DNA of 64,000 nucleotides from Rhodeus uyekii (GCA_037043235.1 JAWRVZ010000055.1:2724501-2788500), one strand, 5' to 3'. Positions 35,482 to 43,879 are shown, numbered from the stretch's first letter. Program-made: numbers and translations. The notes: generated from the sequence alone by a model not told the origin.

Positions 35482-38400
35482 ATCCAGAAGTTTTTCAAAA
35501 TGGTTTGGACTTCTACGTTCTTGATTGGTTGGCAATCTCTTCATCATTTGTGTTTGCCATCACTGTTCAAAAGGTTTAACTTCTTTTCCTCAGATGCTGG
35601 AATTAAACACCATGTTCTGGGAGGTAGAAAGCACATTAATGTTTAATGAATTAACCTTTGAGACAGTTTTTTTTAATTGGCTGTTTGTTGCCATAACATT
35701 TAACTCCCCATAAGTGTGAAATGTTGCTTTACCTAGTGTTATTTTAGCCAAAGCATAATCCGTACCAGGGCAGAGCTCGTAACTCGAATTGCTTGTATCT
35801 AAAATCATGTTTTCCCATAAGAAATAATAGAAAACAAATTAATTCGTTCTAGATCCGTAACAACGGAAGAAAACATGTTTTTATTGGTATAGACACACAC
35901 ACACTCACACACACACAATTATAGTACAGTACATGTATACAGTATAAGGATTTGTGTGATATCAAATAAAATGTTTTAAGTTTTTACAGACAGTAGTGGC
36001 ATATGCGGAGGGGGAAGGGGTGGTTGGTACGTCGACACTTGATTCCATATCGTTCCTTACACGAACACTACATAACTTACGTAAACTTAAATTAAAATAA
36101 CTTAGCTTACGTTTTTTTTTTACTTTTGTATTTTAGATTATTGTTTTGCTTGTTTTCTTCCCTTTTTTCGCCTGACTACAGTCACTTTCACTTGGCGCAG
36201 ACCTTTTAATGAAATACCTATCGAGGGAGATTTGTTTCTGTCCCTCTTTATAAATAAGTAAGGCACATGTCGTCAAAAAGTGCCGAAGCACGACCAGTAG
36301 ACAATTTATAAAGGTGTTTCTTTTCAATGCTGAGCTCTTGCAACACCTGCCTGTCTGTTGCTCGATCAGCTCCTCAGTCGACAGTTCCTACTGATGCTCC
36401 TGCTGCTAGATGACTCATGTGTCGTGTCCATATTTATCAACAATTTTATGCTTAATTTCCATGGTCGTCATGAGTTTCTTCTTCTCACTACCATCCTTAC
36501 CATTCACTTTCTTAGAGCTCATCGCTGATATGAAGAATAATGAACAAAATGGAGAGAAAATCAGCTACTCGCGGGCGACGCGTACAGAAGTCAGTGAACA
36601 CTGAAGTGAATGTGCGTCGGCATCGGCGTCAATACACGTGCTTGTATCTCGAAAAGCAAAAATCTTTGGAATACTCGTATGTAGAGACGCTTGTATCTCA
36701 AGGTATTACTGTATATTGAATTAGCTTTTATTTTTACATTTTACATTTTTAATTTTCATTTAATTTCCATTGTGCTTTTGTCATTTCATTAGTTAAAAAA
36801 AGTTAAAAACAAATTTTTATTTCAGTAAAAAAAAAAAAAAAAAAAATACATTTTGTTAAATGGATTGACTTCTTTATGGTTAATGGGCCTTCAGGCTTGC
36901 TTTTCTTTATTGGAAACATACCTTCTGCGAAACACCTGTAGAGCCGCTTATGAAAATACTGTCAGTGTTCTGTGATTTGACTGTAACCTCAAATGATTCA
37001 TTCATATATAAAGCATTACCACTACCGCTTGCTTAAAGTCAGTCGTTGTGTTTTTAAGGTTGGATTGGTAAATTTCCACTGTTTAACAACTCTTATCTGA
37101 TTTGTGAAAGCAGGAAATAGCTTTAGCTTTAAAGTTTTTTTGTTTTTGTTTAATATGAACATGTTAGCCTTACTTTATCTATGAAGCTAGTGTGCTTCAA
37201 AACAATGAAAAAGTTCACATTTAGATATAAGTATTCAAGAAGATATTAGTATTCAAAACGTACAGTCTCTCACTTACAACAATATGATCAATGATTTTGA
37301 TGACATCACTGCACACTTCAGCTTCTCATCAGATTTTCTGTCCAATCAAATGCTCTCTATAATCTAAAGCATCCCATCCCCTACATTATAAATAGATGCT
37401 AAAGCTCTGGCTAAAATCGGTCACTTGTTCATACGTTTACTATTTTCTACATGGTGAATGGTACATAGGGCACTGTATAGGGCAGGGGTGGGCAAACTAT
37501 TTGTCTCGCGGGCCACACTGGTTTCTTAAAACTGACAGAGGGGCCGGAGTGACCGTGATTGTTGACGGGGGGGTGGGGGGATGAGCGCGGTTCGCGGGTT
37601 TGTTGACGGGGAAGGGGGGTGTAGAGGGTTTTGTGACACACGCCTACTCTCCAACACAGCTTCAGCGCCACTGCCGCTTGCATCCGTTTTGAGCGCGGTT
37701 CGCGATTGTTGACGGGGAAGGGGGGTGTAGAGGGGTTTGCGACACACGATCCACTGCCGCTTGCAGCCGCGACAGAGTGACATTACAAGGAAATGTAAAA
37801 TGAAGGTGTCATACGAGTTCGGCGGGCCGGATTAAAAAGCCCAACGGGCTGGATATGGCCCGCGGGCCGTAGTTTGCCCACCCCTGGTATAGGGGATAGG
37901 GAACTGTAAATATGCCATCGGGGTGAATGCAGTCTGATTTAATCTAAGTGTCACACAAACCGCTGCAGCGCTCAAAGTCTAGTCCATTCGAGAGACACGA
38001 TAATATTGTGTGGATTATTGAGTGGATCATTGAGTGGAGTTTGTGCATTCCAGAAAATTTATCAGACCCCTTTGAATTCTGCAAAGAATGCCTTATTTTT
38101 AAGTGATATGGAGGAGATTAGAAGGGAAAAAAGTTTTTTTTTCTGCTAGTGTTACTTAGGCCAAGTAGGATATTGAATAATGTAGAAAACTTGGCCGTTC
38201 GGTTGGTCTCCATTCTAGAATTTATTGCCTACATTCCATTATCCAACACATTTCGATGACGGATGAAATTGATTTTTCTTCGAAATATGTCACATTATAA
38301 AATTGGTTGCCTGTGGCAAGTCATGTGGCCTATACTGTGTTTCCACAATGACTTGACACATGGGTTGTCTTTCCCCATGTCATTCCAAGTGGAGTCAAAC

Positions 38401-41400
38401 ACATTCAATGACTGCTGTAATTTCAACCCAAAGTACTTTTATCTAGTTAGTGTCAAAGGTTCAGCAACTGAAACCAACCGTTCTTAGAAACTTCCCAATG
38501 AATGAGGGACAAAGACAGGTTCTCTCCTTTGAAAACAAGCAATAACACATTTCTCTATAGCTGTTTATCCCTTAGACTTCACAAAGTGAACACCTGTTTT
38601 GAAAATTGTACTGACGGGACTGTCCAACAGAACCAGTTTTGCTACACGCCCTTCTAAAACAAGAGGTTGAAGGTCTTTATCTGGCTGTGTCTTGGACTGT
38701 ATTATGAAGTGTTTGTTTTTTGAGTTTACATGCCTTTCTAATGGAGTAGGTGTGAAGATTGGGTGCCAAACAGGCACAAATGACAGCTTAAAAATTGACA
38801 AAGGAGAGCAGAGCAATGACGTCATCCATGTCTACTGTGAACTCATCCTCACTGTTCCTGTGATGATTAGTGAACAGTGGCGTGACAGAGTACAAGGTTA
38901 GGGTTAGTACAAGGTTAATGTTTTAATACGGAGCTCCACACCCTAAGAAATGTCCAAAAATGTGTCAGAATTTACTATAACGCAATATAAATATGAAGGA
39001 ATATTCTGTATTGATTTTTCCCCCCATGTATTAAGCCATGCAAACCTAATCAATAATGCCCTGGCATAAAATTACCAGTACTTTTTCTGTTTTTCTACTG
39101 ATTTTTTTCCTTCAGTACATATGACATGCAGGGAAAAAAACTACAATTAATTCATGACTTATTAATTCCCATGATTTAGTTGAATAGTTGCCAAAATGTA
39201 ACTAATAAAAAAAGTCATCCATATTAATTTGACTATAGAATTATTTTAAAAAGTAATAATAAATAAGTAATAATTGTTTAATAATATTTGTAAGCTCAGA
39301 TATTCTCAACTGTCAAAAAATTCATAGCAATGACATGTAGTAGACAACTTTAGAAGTTACTTTTCAAAGTAACGCTGTTACAAAAAACGCTGGTACTGTT
39401 TTGTTTTTTTTGTAAAAAATAATTGCTTTTACATAGCTTATGTATTAAAATTAGTACATCTTTAAGCAGCAAAATAGCTCCAGACCATCACACTACCACC
39501 ACCTTATTTTATTGTTATTATGATGTTCTTTTTTTTTTTTATATGCAGTGTTACTTTTACGTCAGATGTAATGGGACACACTTTCCAAAAAGTTAATCTT
39601 TTGTCTAATTAGTCCATAGAGTATTTTCTCAAATGTCTTGGGGATCATCAAGATGTTTTCTGGCAAAAATAAGACAAGTCTTAATGTTCTTTTTGCTCAG
39701 CAGTGGTTTTCATTTGGGAACTCTGCCATGCAGGCCATTTTTCATCAACACCGACCTTAACTGAGGCAAGTGAGGCCTGCAGTTTTTTGGATGTTGTTGT
39801 GGGGTCTTTTGTGACCTATTAGATGAGTCGCCGCTGTGCTCTTGGGGTAATTTTGGTTAGCTGGCTGGCTGGCCACTCCTGTGAAGGTTCACCACTGTTT
39901 GAGGATAATACTCTCACTGTGGTTCGCTGGATTCCCAAAGCTTTAGAGATGGCTTAATTGTCACGATACATTAATGGGGAGGACTCAAGTGCAGGGAAGG
40001 GAGTTTACTTATATAACAAAAGAACATAACACAAGAAATGAAAACCCACGAGGGGGAAAACATAACCTAAAATACAACACTCGACATGAACATGAACATG
40101 AACATAAACCAACCGGGAAGCAAAGCAGGACCAGGAAAATAACACAGACCAGGCAGGAACACAGGAATGACAACGAGACCACGACGGACTGCAAACACAA
40201 GGGCTATATATAGGGAACACATGAGGGAAGGTAGTGATGAGACACAGCTGGGAATGATTAAGGGAAACAAGGAGGCAGGGCAGACACTAATGAGACACAA
40301 ACACACGGGAGAGAGAGCAGTGCCACGGTTCTGTCCACTAGAACACTAATAACACTGGAAACAGAGACAGAACCGTGACACTACCCCCCCTCTAAGGAAC
40401 GCCACCTGGCGTTCCAACATGAAACAAAAACCCAACACCAACATCACCAAGCATAACACACAAGACAGGAAACTCAAGGAATACAGAACACCAGGGAAGG
40501 GAGGGAGGGAGAAAAGGTCAACCAAAGAGCAAAACAACAAAAGTCCACAACATCATGAAAGAAAAAAGAATAATTCAAAGGCAACCAAAAAAAGTAGACA
40601 GTCCTCAGAACACAAAAAAAAAAAAAAAAAAAAAAAACAGTGTCCAGGGAGGGGGAACAGGAGGAATGAGCCAGTGAGGCTCCAGGGGATCAGGGGTCCC
40701 AACAGGCCGCCAGGGTGGCACCGGCAGGTTGAGCCAGATGGGCTCAGGCAAGACTGCCAGATCAGGCGGGACCGGCGGGTTGAGCCAGGTGGGTTCAGGC
40801 AGAACTGGAGGGTCCGGCCGCGAGAGTTCAGGGTGTGGCCGCAAGAGTTCGGGGGCGGCCTGCGAGTCAGGCCGCAAGAGTTCGGGGGCGGCCTGCGAGA
40901 CAGACAGCAAGGATTCAGGGTCACCCGGCCAGACCGGCAGGGCGAGCAGTCTCATTGGCCCCGGCAGGGCGAGCAGTCTCGGTGGCGCCGGCAGGGCGAG
41001 CCGTCTCGGTGGCGCCGGCAGGGCGAGCAGTCTCGGGGCAGTCTCTGGAACTGACGGATCGAAGGAGACCCTTTTCCTCCTCCTCCGCTTACGAAGACGT
41101 CGAGCGGGCTTTGGGATGGCAGGCTCCTGCCCATCAGCGGGCTCTAGGACGACGGCCTCCTGCCCGGCAGCGGGCTCTGGGATGGTGGCCTCCTGCCCGG
41201 CAGCGGGCTCTGGGTCGGCGGCGGGCTCTGGGACGGCGGCCTCCTGCCCGGCCGCGGGCTTGGTGTAAGCCGCCACCAAAACTTCCTCCGGAGTCGGTCT
41301 CGTGAACGGCGTCGACAGCATCTTCACGAATCCCTGGAAGTCCAGGGAGTCCAACCCCCTCATCCTCCACTCACTGAGGGGTTTGTCAAGCACAGAATTA

Positions 41401-43035
41401 AACAAGTCCTTGAGGGCTGCGTCATTATAATCCAACCCTTCAGCAGCATGACTGAACTCCTGAAGAAACACCTTTATCTCCGCCCCATGTTGGCGGAGGG
41501 ATAGCAGTGCCTTGACCCGCAGCCCCCGTAAAAAACACGGGTTGGAGTTCATGCTGGGTGGTGAAGGACGGAAATCCTTCCCCGCTGAGTCCTTAAATGG
41601 TGGTCTCGTTCTGTCACGATACATTAATGGGGAGGACTCAAGTGCAGGGAAGGGAGTTTACTTATATAACAAAAGAACATAACACAAGAAATGAAAACCC
41701 ACGAGGGGGAAAACATAACCTAAAATACAACACTCGACATGAACATGAACATGAACATGAACATAAACCAACCGGGAAGCAAAGCAGGACCAGGAAAATA
41801 ACACAGACCAGGCAGGAACACAGGAATGACAACGAGACCACGACGGACTGCAAACACAAGGGCTATATATAGGGAACACATGAGGGAAGGTAGTGATGAG
41901 ACACAGCTGGGAATGATTAAGGGAAACAAGGAGGCAGGGCAGACACTAATGAGACACAAACACACGGGAGAGAGAGCAGTGCCACGGTTCTGTCCACTAG
42001 AACACTAATAACACTGGAAACAGAGACAGAACCGTGACATTAATAACCGTTTTCATTTTTACTGTCTTTCTCATTTGTTCCTGAATTTATTTAGAATTTT
42101 ATTTACTCGGCATGATGTCTAGATTTTGAAGATATTTTGGTTTACTTCACTTTGTCGGACAGGTCCTATTTAAGTGATTTCTTGATTGACAATAGGTGTG
42201 GCAGTATTTAGACCTTGGTGTTGTTAGAGTAATTTAACTTTTCCCTCGCCTTGTCTGTCCTTACCCCCAGGTGTCGTTGCCACCCTTATTGACTCCCCCT
42301 GAGGAGGGGGTCGGGGAGTAGAGCGTAGTGTGCCTCCCGTCCTGCGAGGTACGATGGGGTATGTGGCAAGCAGGGCGAGGCCAAGGGCCATGAGTTGCAT
42401 GAGAATTGCATGAGGCCGGTGGCGTGATTGAGAATGAGCGTGCTGCCCTGGAGGAGCACGTCAGTGAAGGACAGGAGAGAACCACTGGACTTTTACATCG
42501 AGTTTTGTTTGTGTGTGTGGGAAGCAGTCGTCCGCAAGGGACTGCTGCCATTACTTTTATTTTGTAGTTGTTTATTTGGGATTAAAAGTGTTGAACGTTC
42601 GCCGGTTCCCGCCTCCTTCTTCCCTGAACAACGACTTGTATTACACAGTAATTTCAACATAAAATTTTTGTCAGTTATCTGAATTTGTAATAGTATACTA
42701 GTATGAAACTCTACTATTTCTGTTAGTTTTACTAATGGCTAGCACATACATTAAGGTGATGTGTCCAGATTAATACAGTCAGGTTGTTAATTCTTTAACT
42801 TTTCTATACCTGTCTGTTGGTGCTGTATTTATGGATTTTGAAATTCAATTTGTCTCTTTTTCTCACTGTGTCTCCACAGCGTTTCACCAGCAGGCTGTTC
42901 ACAGTCCTCTGGAGCAGCAGAAGGGACAACGGCAGAGTGGCCCCGTCCCGTGTCAAAACTGTGGCAAACCCTGCAAAGGCGAGGTGCTCCGGGTGCAAAA
43001 TAAACATTTCCACATCAAGTGCTTTGTTTGCAAAG
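18945..43035 (+). CDS. ablim2: Actin-binding LIM protein 2, 5' end (alternative first exons and first LIM exon)
   Basis: Three coding exons are visible. Exon 1a, 18945-18954, encodes MST plus one base. Alternative exon 1b, 32212-32227, encodes MPEEK plus one base. Exon 2 is 42880-43035. Both first exons end in G before a GT donor, and exon 2 starts CG, so either joins in phase (MSTAFHQQ... or MPEEKAFHQQ...). Exon 2 gives AVHSPLEQQKG, then half a LIM domain, CQNCGKPCKGEVLRVQNKHF and HIKCFVC, with the C-x2-C and H-x2-C-x2-C ligands present. The SPLEK-like lead and CKGEVLRVQ favour ABLIM2 over ABLIM1 or ABLIM3. The family links F-actin (C-terminal villin headpiece) to LIM partners. No later exon was found to the right edge, so the next intron exceeds 20 kb or the rest is missing. 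Introns 18955-32211 and 32228-42879 are mostly repeats. Confidence 0.82.
18955..20860. other. ablim2 intron 1a, proximal part
   Basis: This is AT-rich intron. I see no coding exon and no repeat with recognisable ends. Short (GTGTGT)-type runs and ordinary low-complexity sequence only. Confidence 0.5.
21004..21930 (+). mobile_element. 5'-truncated L2/CR1-type LINE
   Basis: An open frame to 21546 encodes the C-terminal end of a non-LTR reverse-transcriptase ORF2: STKFLGVHITEDLSWTTNT, KKSQQRLYFLRKLRGAG, FYRGTIESILTSCITVWYGA, RIVRAAEKIVG and SLFSLLPSGRRLRSL. The endonuclease and RT core are missing, which is usual for 5'-truncated insertions. The 3' end is GACAATAAAGCTGACTTTGA followed by TTTGACTTTGA, the short TTTGAC-type tail repeats of fish L2 elements. 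The frame is uninterrupted, so the insertion is fairly young. Confidence 0.8.
22132..22290 (+). mobile_element. Truncated hAT MITE, same family as 37483-37886
   Basis: It shares GTTGACGGGG, the text CACCACTGCCGCTTGCAG, GTCGCGACAGAATGA, GGAAATGTAAAATGAAGG, AGTTCGGCGGGCCGGAT, and the terminus TAGTTTGCCCACCCCTG with the complete copy at 37 kb. The left terminus is absent. Confidence 0.7.
22605..22695 (-). repeat. tRNA-derived SINE fragment
   Basis: On the minus strand it reads GTAGAGCGTGGTGCTTGCAA then CACCAAAGGCATGG, TTCAATTCAAAGGGAAAGCA and AGAACTGATTC. This is the head of the same SINE family as 6396-6550, with a degraded B-box. Confidence 0.55.
22700..25020. other. ablim2 intron, no recognised element
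   Basis: No exon and no repeat with definable ends is seen. A minus-strand open frame at 23106-23351 has no family resemblance I can name, and I take it as chance. Confidence 0.45.
25025..25380. repeat. Probable dispersed repeat rich in CTGCTG/GTAGCAG words
   Basis: It contains GCTGCTGCTGTTATTGCTGC, AGCAAGTAAGACATGC, TACCTGTAGCAGATCTATAC then AGGTGGAGCTGGGGAGG, and CAATCAGCTGTGCCCTATAT then AATGACGTGATTGCAAGC. I recall this block from many places in cyprinid genomes, but cannot assign a class. A chance TATA-like CTATATAA is included. Confidence 0.35.
26500..26605 (+). repeat. tRNA-derived SINE fragment
   Basis: The head has CTCAAACAGTAGAGTGTGGC, AACGCCAAGGTCATGGG, the B-box GGTTCAATTCC, and AGCAAGAACTGATTAGAATG. 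This is the same family as 6396-6550. The 3' tail is missing. Confidence 0.65.
27140..27882 (-). mobile_element. Tigger-like deletion derivative, copy C, with fused transposase ends
   Basis: The right end is CGCTCGTATCTCGAAGTATT then ACTG at 27882, followed by TA. A minus-strand frame (27450-27710) encodes GVTIISKLCSNINDEMERLL then LLWIKEKQL. This is the N-terminal DNA-binding region of pogo/Tigger transposases, fused directly to a tail SIDRYFVKRSASSESEGSQ like that of copy B. The DDE core is therefore deleted. The left end was not located precisely. Confidence 0.6.
28144..28790. repeat. Solo LTR-like repeat, copy 1
   Basis: It begins TGTAGGGGATTTACAGTTA and shares a long series of blocks, in order, with 54953-55695: GACCAGGAGTCAGAAGT, GTAGGCCGCCCCACTTACAA, GCAATTATACTCT, CACACAAGAGCAGA, ACACAGCTTCTCC-like, CAACAGAAA, AAAACATTCTGATAA, and AACTTGATTATAA. 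LTR status is inferred from the TGTA...TACA-like edges and its solo occurrence. No clear target duplication was found. Confidence 0.5.
28800..30360. other. ablim2 intron, non-repetitive stretch
   Basis: No exon is seen. From about 29480 to 30100 the sequence lacks repeat hallmarks and contains TAATTA-type homeodomain cores (for example AAATTCAAATTAATTAAACG near 29975). It could hold conserved non-coding sequence, but conservation cannot be judged from one genome. Confidence 0.35.
30363..31482 (+). mobile_element. Possible Tc1/mariner-superfamily non-autonomous element D
   Basis: The left end is CAGTGGAGTTCACTTATCTC, preceded by TA. The right end, reverse-complemented, is GAGTTAACCGTTTATCGAGA then TAACCC, so the two ends are similar but imperfect inverted repeats. 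The inside contains a short direct duplication, CTCTGACAGCTGGC, at 30990 and 31016. It ends at a (TA)n tract, which may have grown from the TA target site. No transposase was found. Confidence 0.45.
31483..31535. repeat. (TA)n microsatellite
   Basis: About 26 TA units, directly abutting the right end of element D, followed by imperfect TA-rich sequence to ~31620. A separate (CA)n tract lies at 31795-31822. Confidence 0.95.
31970..32211 (+). promoter_or_regulatory. ablim2: Downstream alternative ablim2 promoter and 5' UTR (exon 1b)
   Basis: A local CpG-rich patch precedes the ATG at 32212: GACACGCGTTGCGGGAAGCG and CTCTGGCGCTCGCGAGAAG (about 32053-32097). No TATA box is obvious. The assignment follows from the phase-compatible exon 1b; it is 13 kb downstream of exon 1a. 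Confidence 0.5.
32552..32600. repeat. (GA)n microsatellite after (GT)n
   Basis: A (GT)n run at 32520-32537 is followed by ~24 GA units at 32552-32600. A second compound tract, (TG)n(AG)n, lies at 32820-32867. Both are in the CpG-patch side of the exon 1b intron. Confidence 0.95.
32870..35400. other. ablim2 intron, no recognised element
   Basis: Ordinary intron sequence. No exon and no repeat ends were identified. Confidence 0.45.
35407..35481. repeat. (CTTT)n tetranucleotide microsatellite
   Basis: About 19 uninterrupted CTTT units. The apparent open frames over it on both strands (Phe/Leu/Ser and Lys/Glu/Arg repeats) are artefacts of the repeat. Confidence 0.97.
35765..36711 (-). mobile_element. 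Tigger-like deletion derivative, copy B
   Basis: The right end is TATCTCAAGGTATTACTG at 36711, followed by TA. The left end is CAGGGCAGAGCTCGTAACTC. Sub-terminal TACTCGTATGTAGAGACGCT is shared with copy C. A minus-strand frame (36133-36327) encodes QISLDRYFIKRSAPSESDCS, the same C-terminal tail as in copy C. The transposase core is gone. Confidence 0.6.
37483..37886. mobile_element. 404-bp hAT MITE with exact 8-bp target duplication
   Basis: The termini CAGGGGTGGGCAAACTA (37483) and TAGTTTGCCCACCCCTG (ending 37886) are perfect 17-bp inverted repeats. GTATAGGG occurs at 37475-37482 and again at 37887-37894, which is an 8-bp target site duplication diagnostic of hAT. The inside is GC-rich with an internal duplication: GTTGACGGGGAAGGGGGGTG then TAGAGG occurs at about 37603 and 37709. 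Confidence 0.93.
39959..40380 (-). repeat. 3' LTR of the 39959-42039 element
   Basis: 422 bp. The hexamer array reads GACATGAACATGAACATGAA then CATAAACC (three GAACAT-type units). A TATA-like CTATATATAG is present at 40204-40213. Confidence 0.9.
40605..41624 (-). CDS. Gag-like, Pro/Ala/Leu repeat-rich ORF of the non-autonomous LTR element
   Basis: A 339-codon open frame on the element's coding strand. The first Met codons lie at the 5' LTR junction, so the true start may be an internal Met such as MNSNPCFLRG. The N-terminal ~120 residues look globular and helical (RVKALLSLRQHGAEIKVFLQ, GLDYNDAALKDLFNSVLDKP, LDFQGFVKMLSTPF) and resemble a small gag-type domain. Then come PEPAAGQEA repeats (about six), a basic patch RRLRKRRRRKR, RLLALPAPP repeats, and LLRPDSQAAPE and LPEPxWLNPPVPP repeats. 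The C-terminus reads into a poly-A tract (poly-Phe on this strand). No zinc knuckle or enzyme motif is seen. The function is not known to me. Confidence 0.6.
   Translation of the reverse strand: MYRDRTRPPFKDSAGKDFRPSPPSMNSNPCFLRGLRVKALLSLRQHGAEIKVFLQEFSHAAEGLDYNDAALKDLFNSVLDKPLSEWRMRGLDSLDFQGFVKMLSTPFTRPTPEEVLVAAYTKPAAGQEAAVPEPAADPEPAAGQEATIPEPAAGQEAVVLEPADGQEPAIPKPARRLRKRRRRKRVSFDPSVPETAPRLLALPAPPRRLALPAPPRLLALPGPMRLLALPVWPGDPESLLSVSQAAPELLRPDSQAAPELLRPHPELSRPDPPVLPEPTWLNPPVPPDLAVLPEPIWLNLPVPPWRPVGTPDPLEPHWLIPPVPPPWTLFFFFFFFFVF
41612..42039 (-). repeat. 5' LTR (with TATA box) of the 39959-42039 element
   Basis: 428 bp. The hexamer array has four units, one more than the other LTR. CTATATATAG at 41863-41872, read on the minus strand, is a likely TATA box for the element's transcript. 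The leader after the LTR begins GAACGAGACCACCATTTAAG. Confidence 0.9.
42245..42655 (+). mobile_element. 3' end of a Ty3/gypsy-type element with LTR remnant
   Basis: A purine-rich CTGAGGAGGGGGTCGGGGAG lies upstream of TGTGGCAAGCAGGGCGAGG at 42362. That LTR start recurs, reverse-complemented, at 63948. LTR-type transcription and end signals follow: GGGATTAAAAGTG, GTTCGCCGGTTCCCGCCTCC and ACGACTTGTATTACA. The 5' part of the element is absent. Confidence 0.55.
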
Positions 43036-43878
43036 GTAACACATCATTCACAACCCACCCCTTTCATATATACTGTTATTGTGTGTCAATTTTCAGACAG
43101 TTACATAATGGCTTTTATTCCTTGAAAGACACTTTGAATGTATATGTAATAGAACCTGAACACAAAACAAATGTGATGAAAACATCAAGGTATTTTATTG
43201 TGCAGCACTGCACGACTCAATCATTTTCCAAAAGCAGGGAGGGTGGGGCGCATGTTGTTGTTTGGAAAGCAGTGTACCAGAACCATAGAGTAGAAAGGAC
43301 TTGTATTAAGGTGACTGTGTTTCATCTGTTTGGGATCTGATTTAATCAATAATAGCTGAAATTTAGCCAAACACGTGGATGACGGGGGTTTCCTGACTTG
43401 TCTGCCAGTGCATGTGTGTTTGCATGTGTGCTTATGTATGCACAAGACAATTTCTCCCAGCACCGGCTGTTTTCAGCTTGATGATGTTGTGAACACAGAC
43501 AGTGGTTGCTAGGTGACCTCAGGGTTCAGACAATGTGAGCTTCTTAATAGAGTTTAGCACGTTTATTCTTACCTCCTAGCGTCAGTCAGTTTGGTCACTA
43601 CACTCCATTAGTCAAATTACAGTTGCTGATCTATTTTTTGGGTAACCTCTCACCCTTGACTCTTCTTGTTTTAAATAACTGTCATTTCTAAGTTTTTTTA
43701 AAACACAGCATAGAGATGGTATGCAGTTTGGTCTAATTTTCAGGGTGGGTGTGTATTTAAGCTTGTATTCTCTGAAATGTTAATGTGTCTTGCTAATTTC
43801 ATATGAACTATGGTTGAAAATGAAGACAACTTTCCTTTGTATGTGGATGTAACAAAACAGTCCAGTCTTCAGTGTCAA
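43036..43878. other. Start of ablim2 intron 2
   Basis: Unique-looking intron directly after the first LIM exon. It holds a candidate RFX X-box at 43505-43517 and no other element I can name. Confidence 0.5.
43505..43517 (-). promoter_or_regulatory. Candidate RFX-factor X-box
   Basis: GTTGCTAGGTGAC, on the minus strand GTCACC-T-AGCAAC, matches both half-sites of the X-box consensus GTNRCC-N(0-3)-RGYAAC. It lies ~470 bp into ablim2 intron 2 in sequence without repeats. A single motif match can be chance. Confidence 0.35.
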
Positions 43879-43879
43879 A

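Larger units (their letters stand above)
39959..42039 (-). mobile_element. Young non-autonomous LTR retroelement with TTAAT target duplication
   Basis: Direct terminal repeats lie at 39959-40380 (422 bp) and 41612-42039 (428 bp). Each runs from TGTCACG to CGTGACA. TTAAT flanks both sides (39954-39958 and 42040-42044). Reading by eye, the two LTRs are identical except that the second has one extra GAACAT unit in a small hexamer array. Next to the left LTR is a C-rich tract (CTACCCCCCCTCT) that is a polypurine tract on the minus strand, which sets the orientation. The 1231-bp internal part has one long ORF and no reverse transcriptase, protease, RNase H or integrase, so the element must be mobilised in trans. 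It sits in ablim2 intron 1 and is antisense to the gene. Confidence 0.9.
39470..42235 (-). mobile_element. Decayed Tc1-like transposon split by an LTR element
   Basis: The left part, 39470-39958, contains CTCCAGACCATCACACTACC, TCTTGGGGATCATCAAGATG, GAACTCTGCCATGCAGGCC, GGATGTTGTTGTGGGGTCTT and AGGTTCACCACTGTTTGAGG. The right part, 42045-42235, contains CTCATTTGTTCCTGAATTTA, GGCATGATGTCTAG and CAGGTCCTATTTAAGTGA. On the minus strand these are a fish Tc1-type transposase gene (helix-turn-helix part to catalytic part) with stops and deletions. The two parts are contiguous once the element at 39959-42039 is removed. Ends not resolved. Confidence 0.65.

Noticed and set aside
35310..35579. Overlapping open frames on both strands with Phe/Leu/Ser and Lys/Glu/Arg repeats
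   Set aside because: They are translations of the (CTTT)n microsatellite; the period and the two-strand openness explain them fully.
40729..41305. Plus-strand 179- and 156-codon ORFs in the LTR element
   Set aside because: They are opposite-strand shadows of the GC-rich repeats in the minus-strand ORF; the element's polypurine tract and LTR TATA box place its coding strand on minus.
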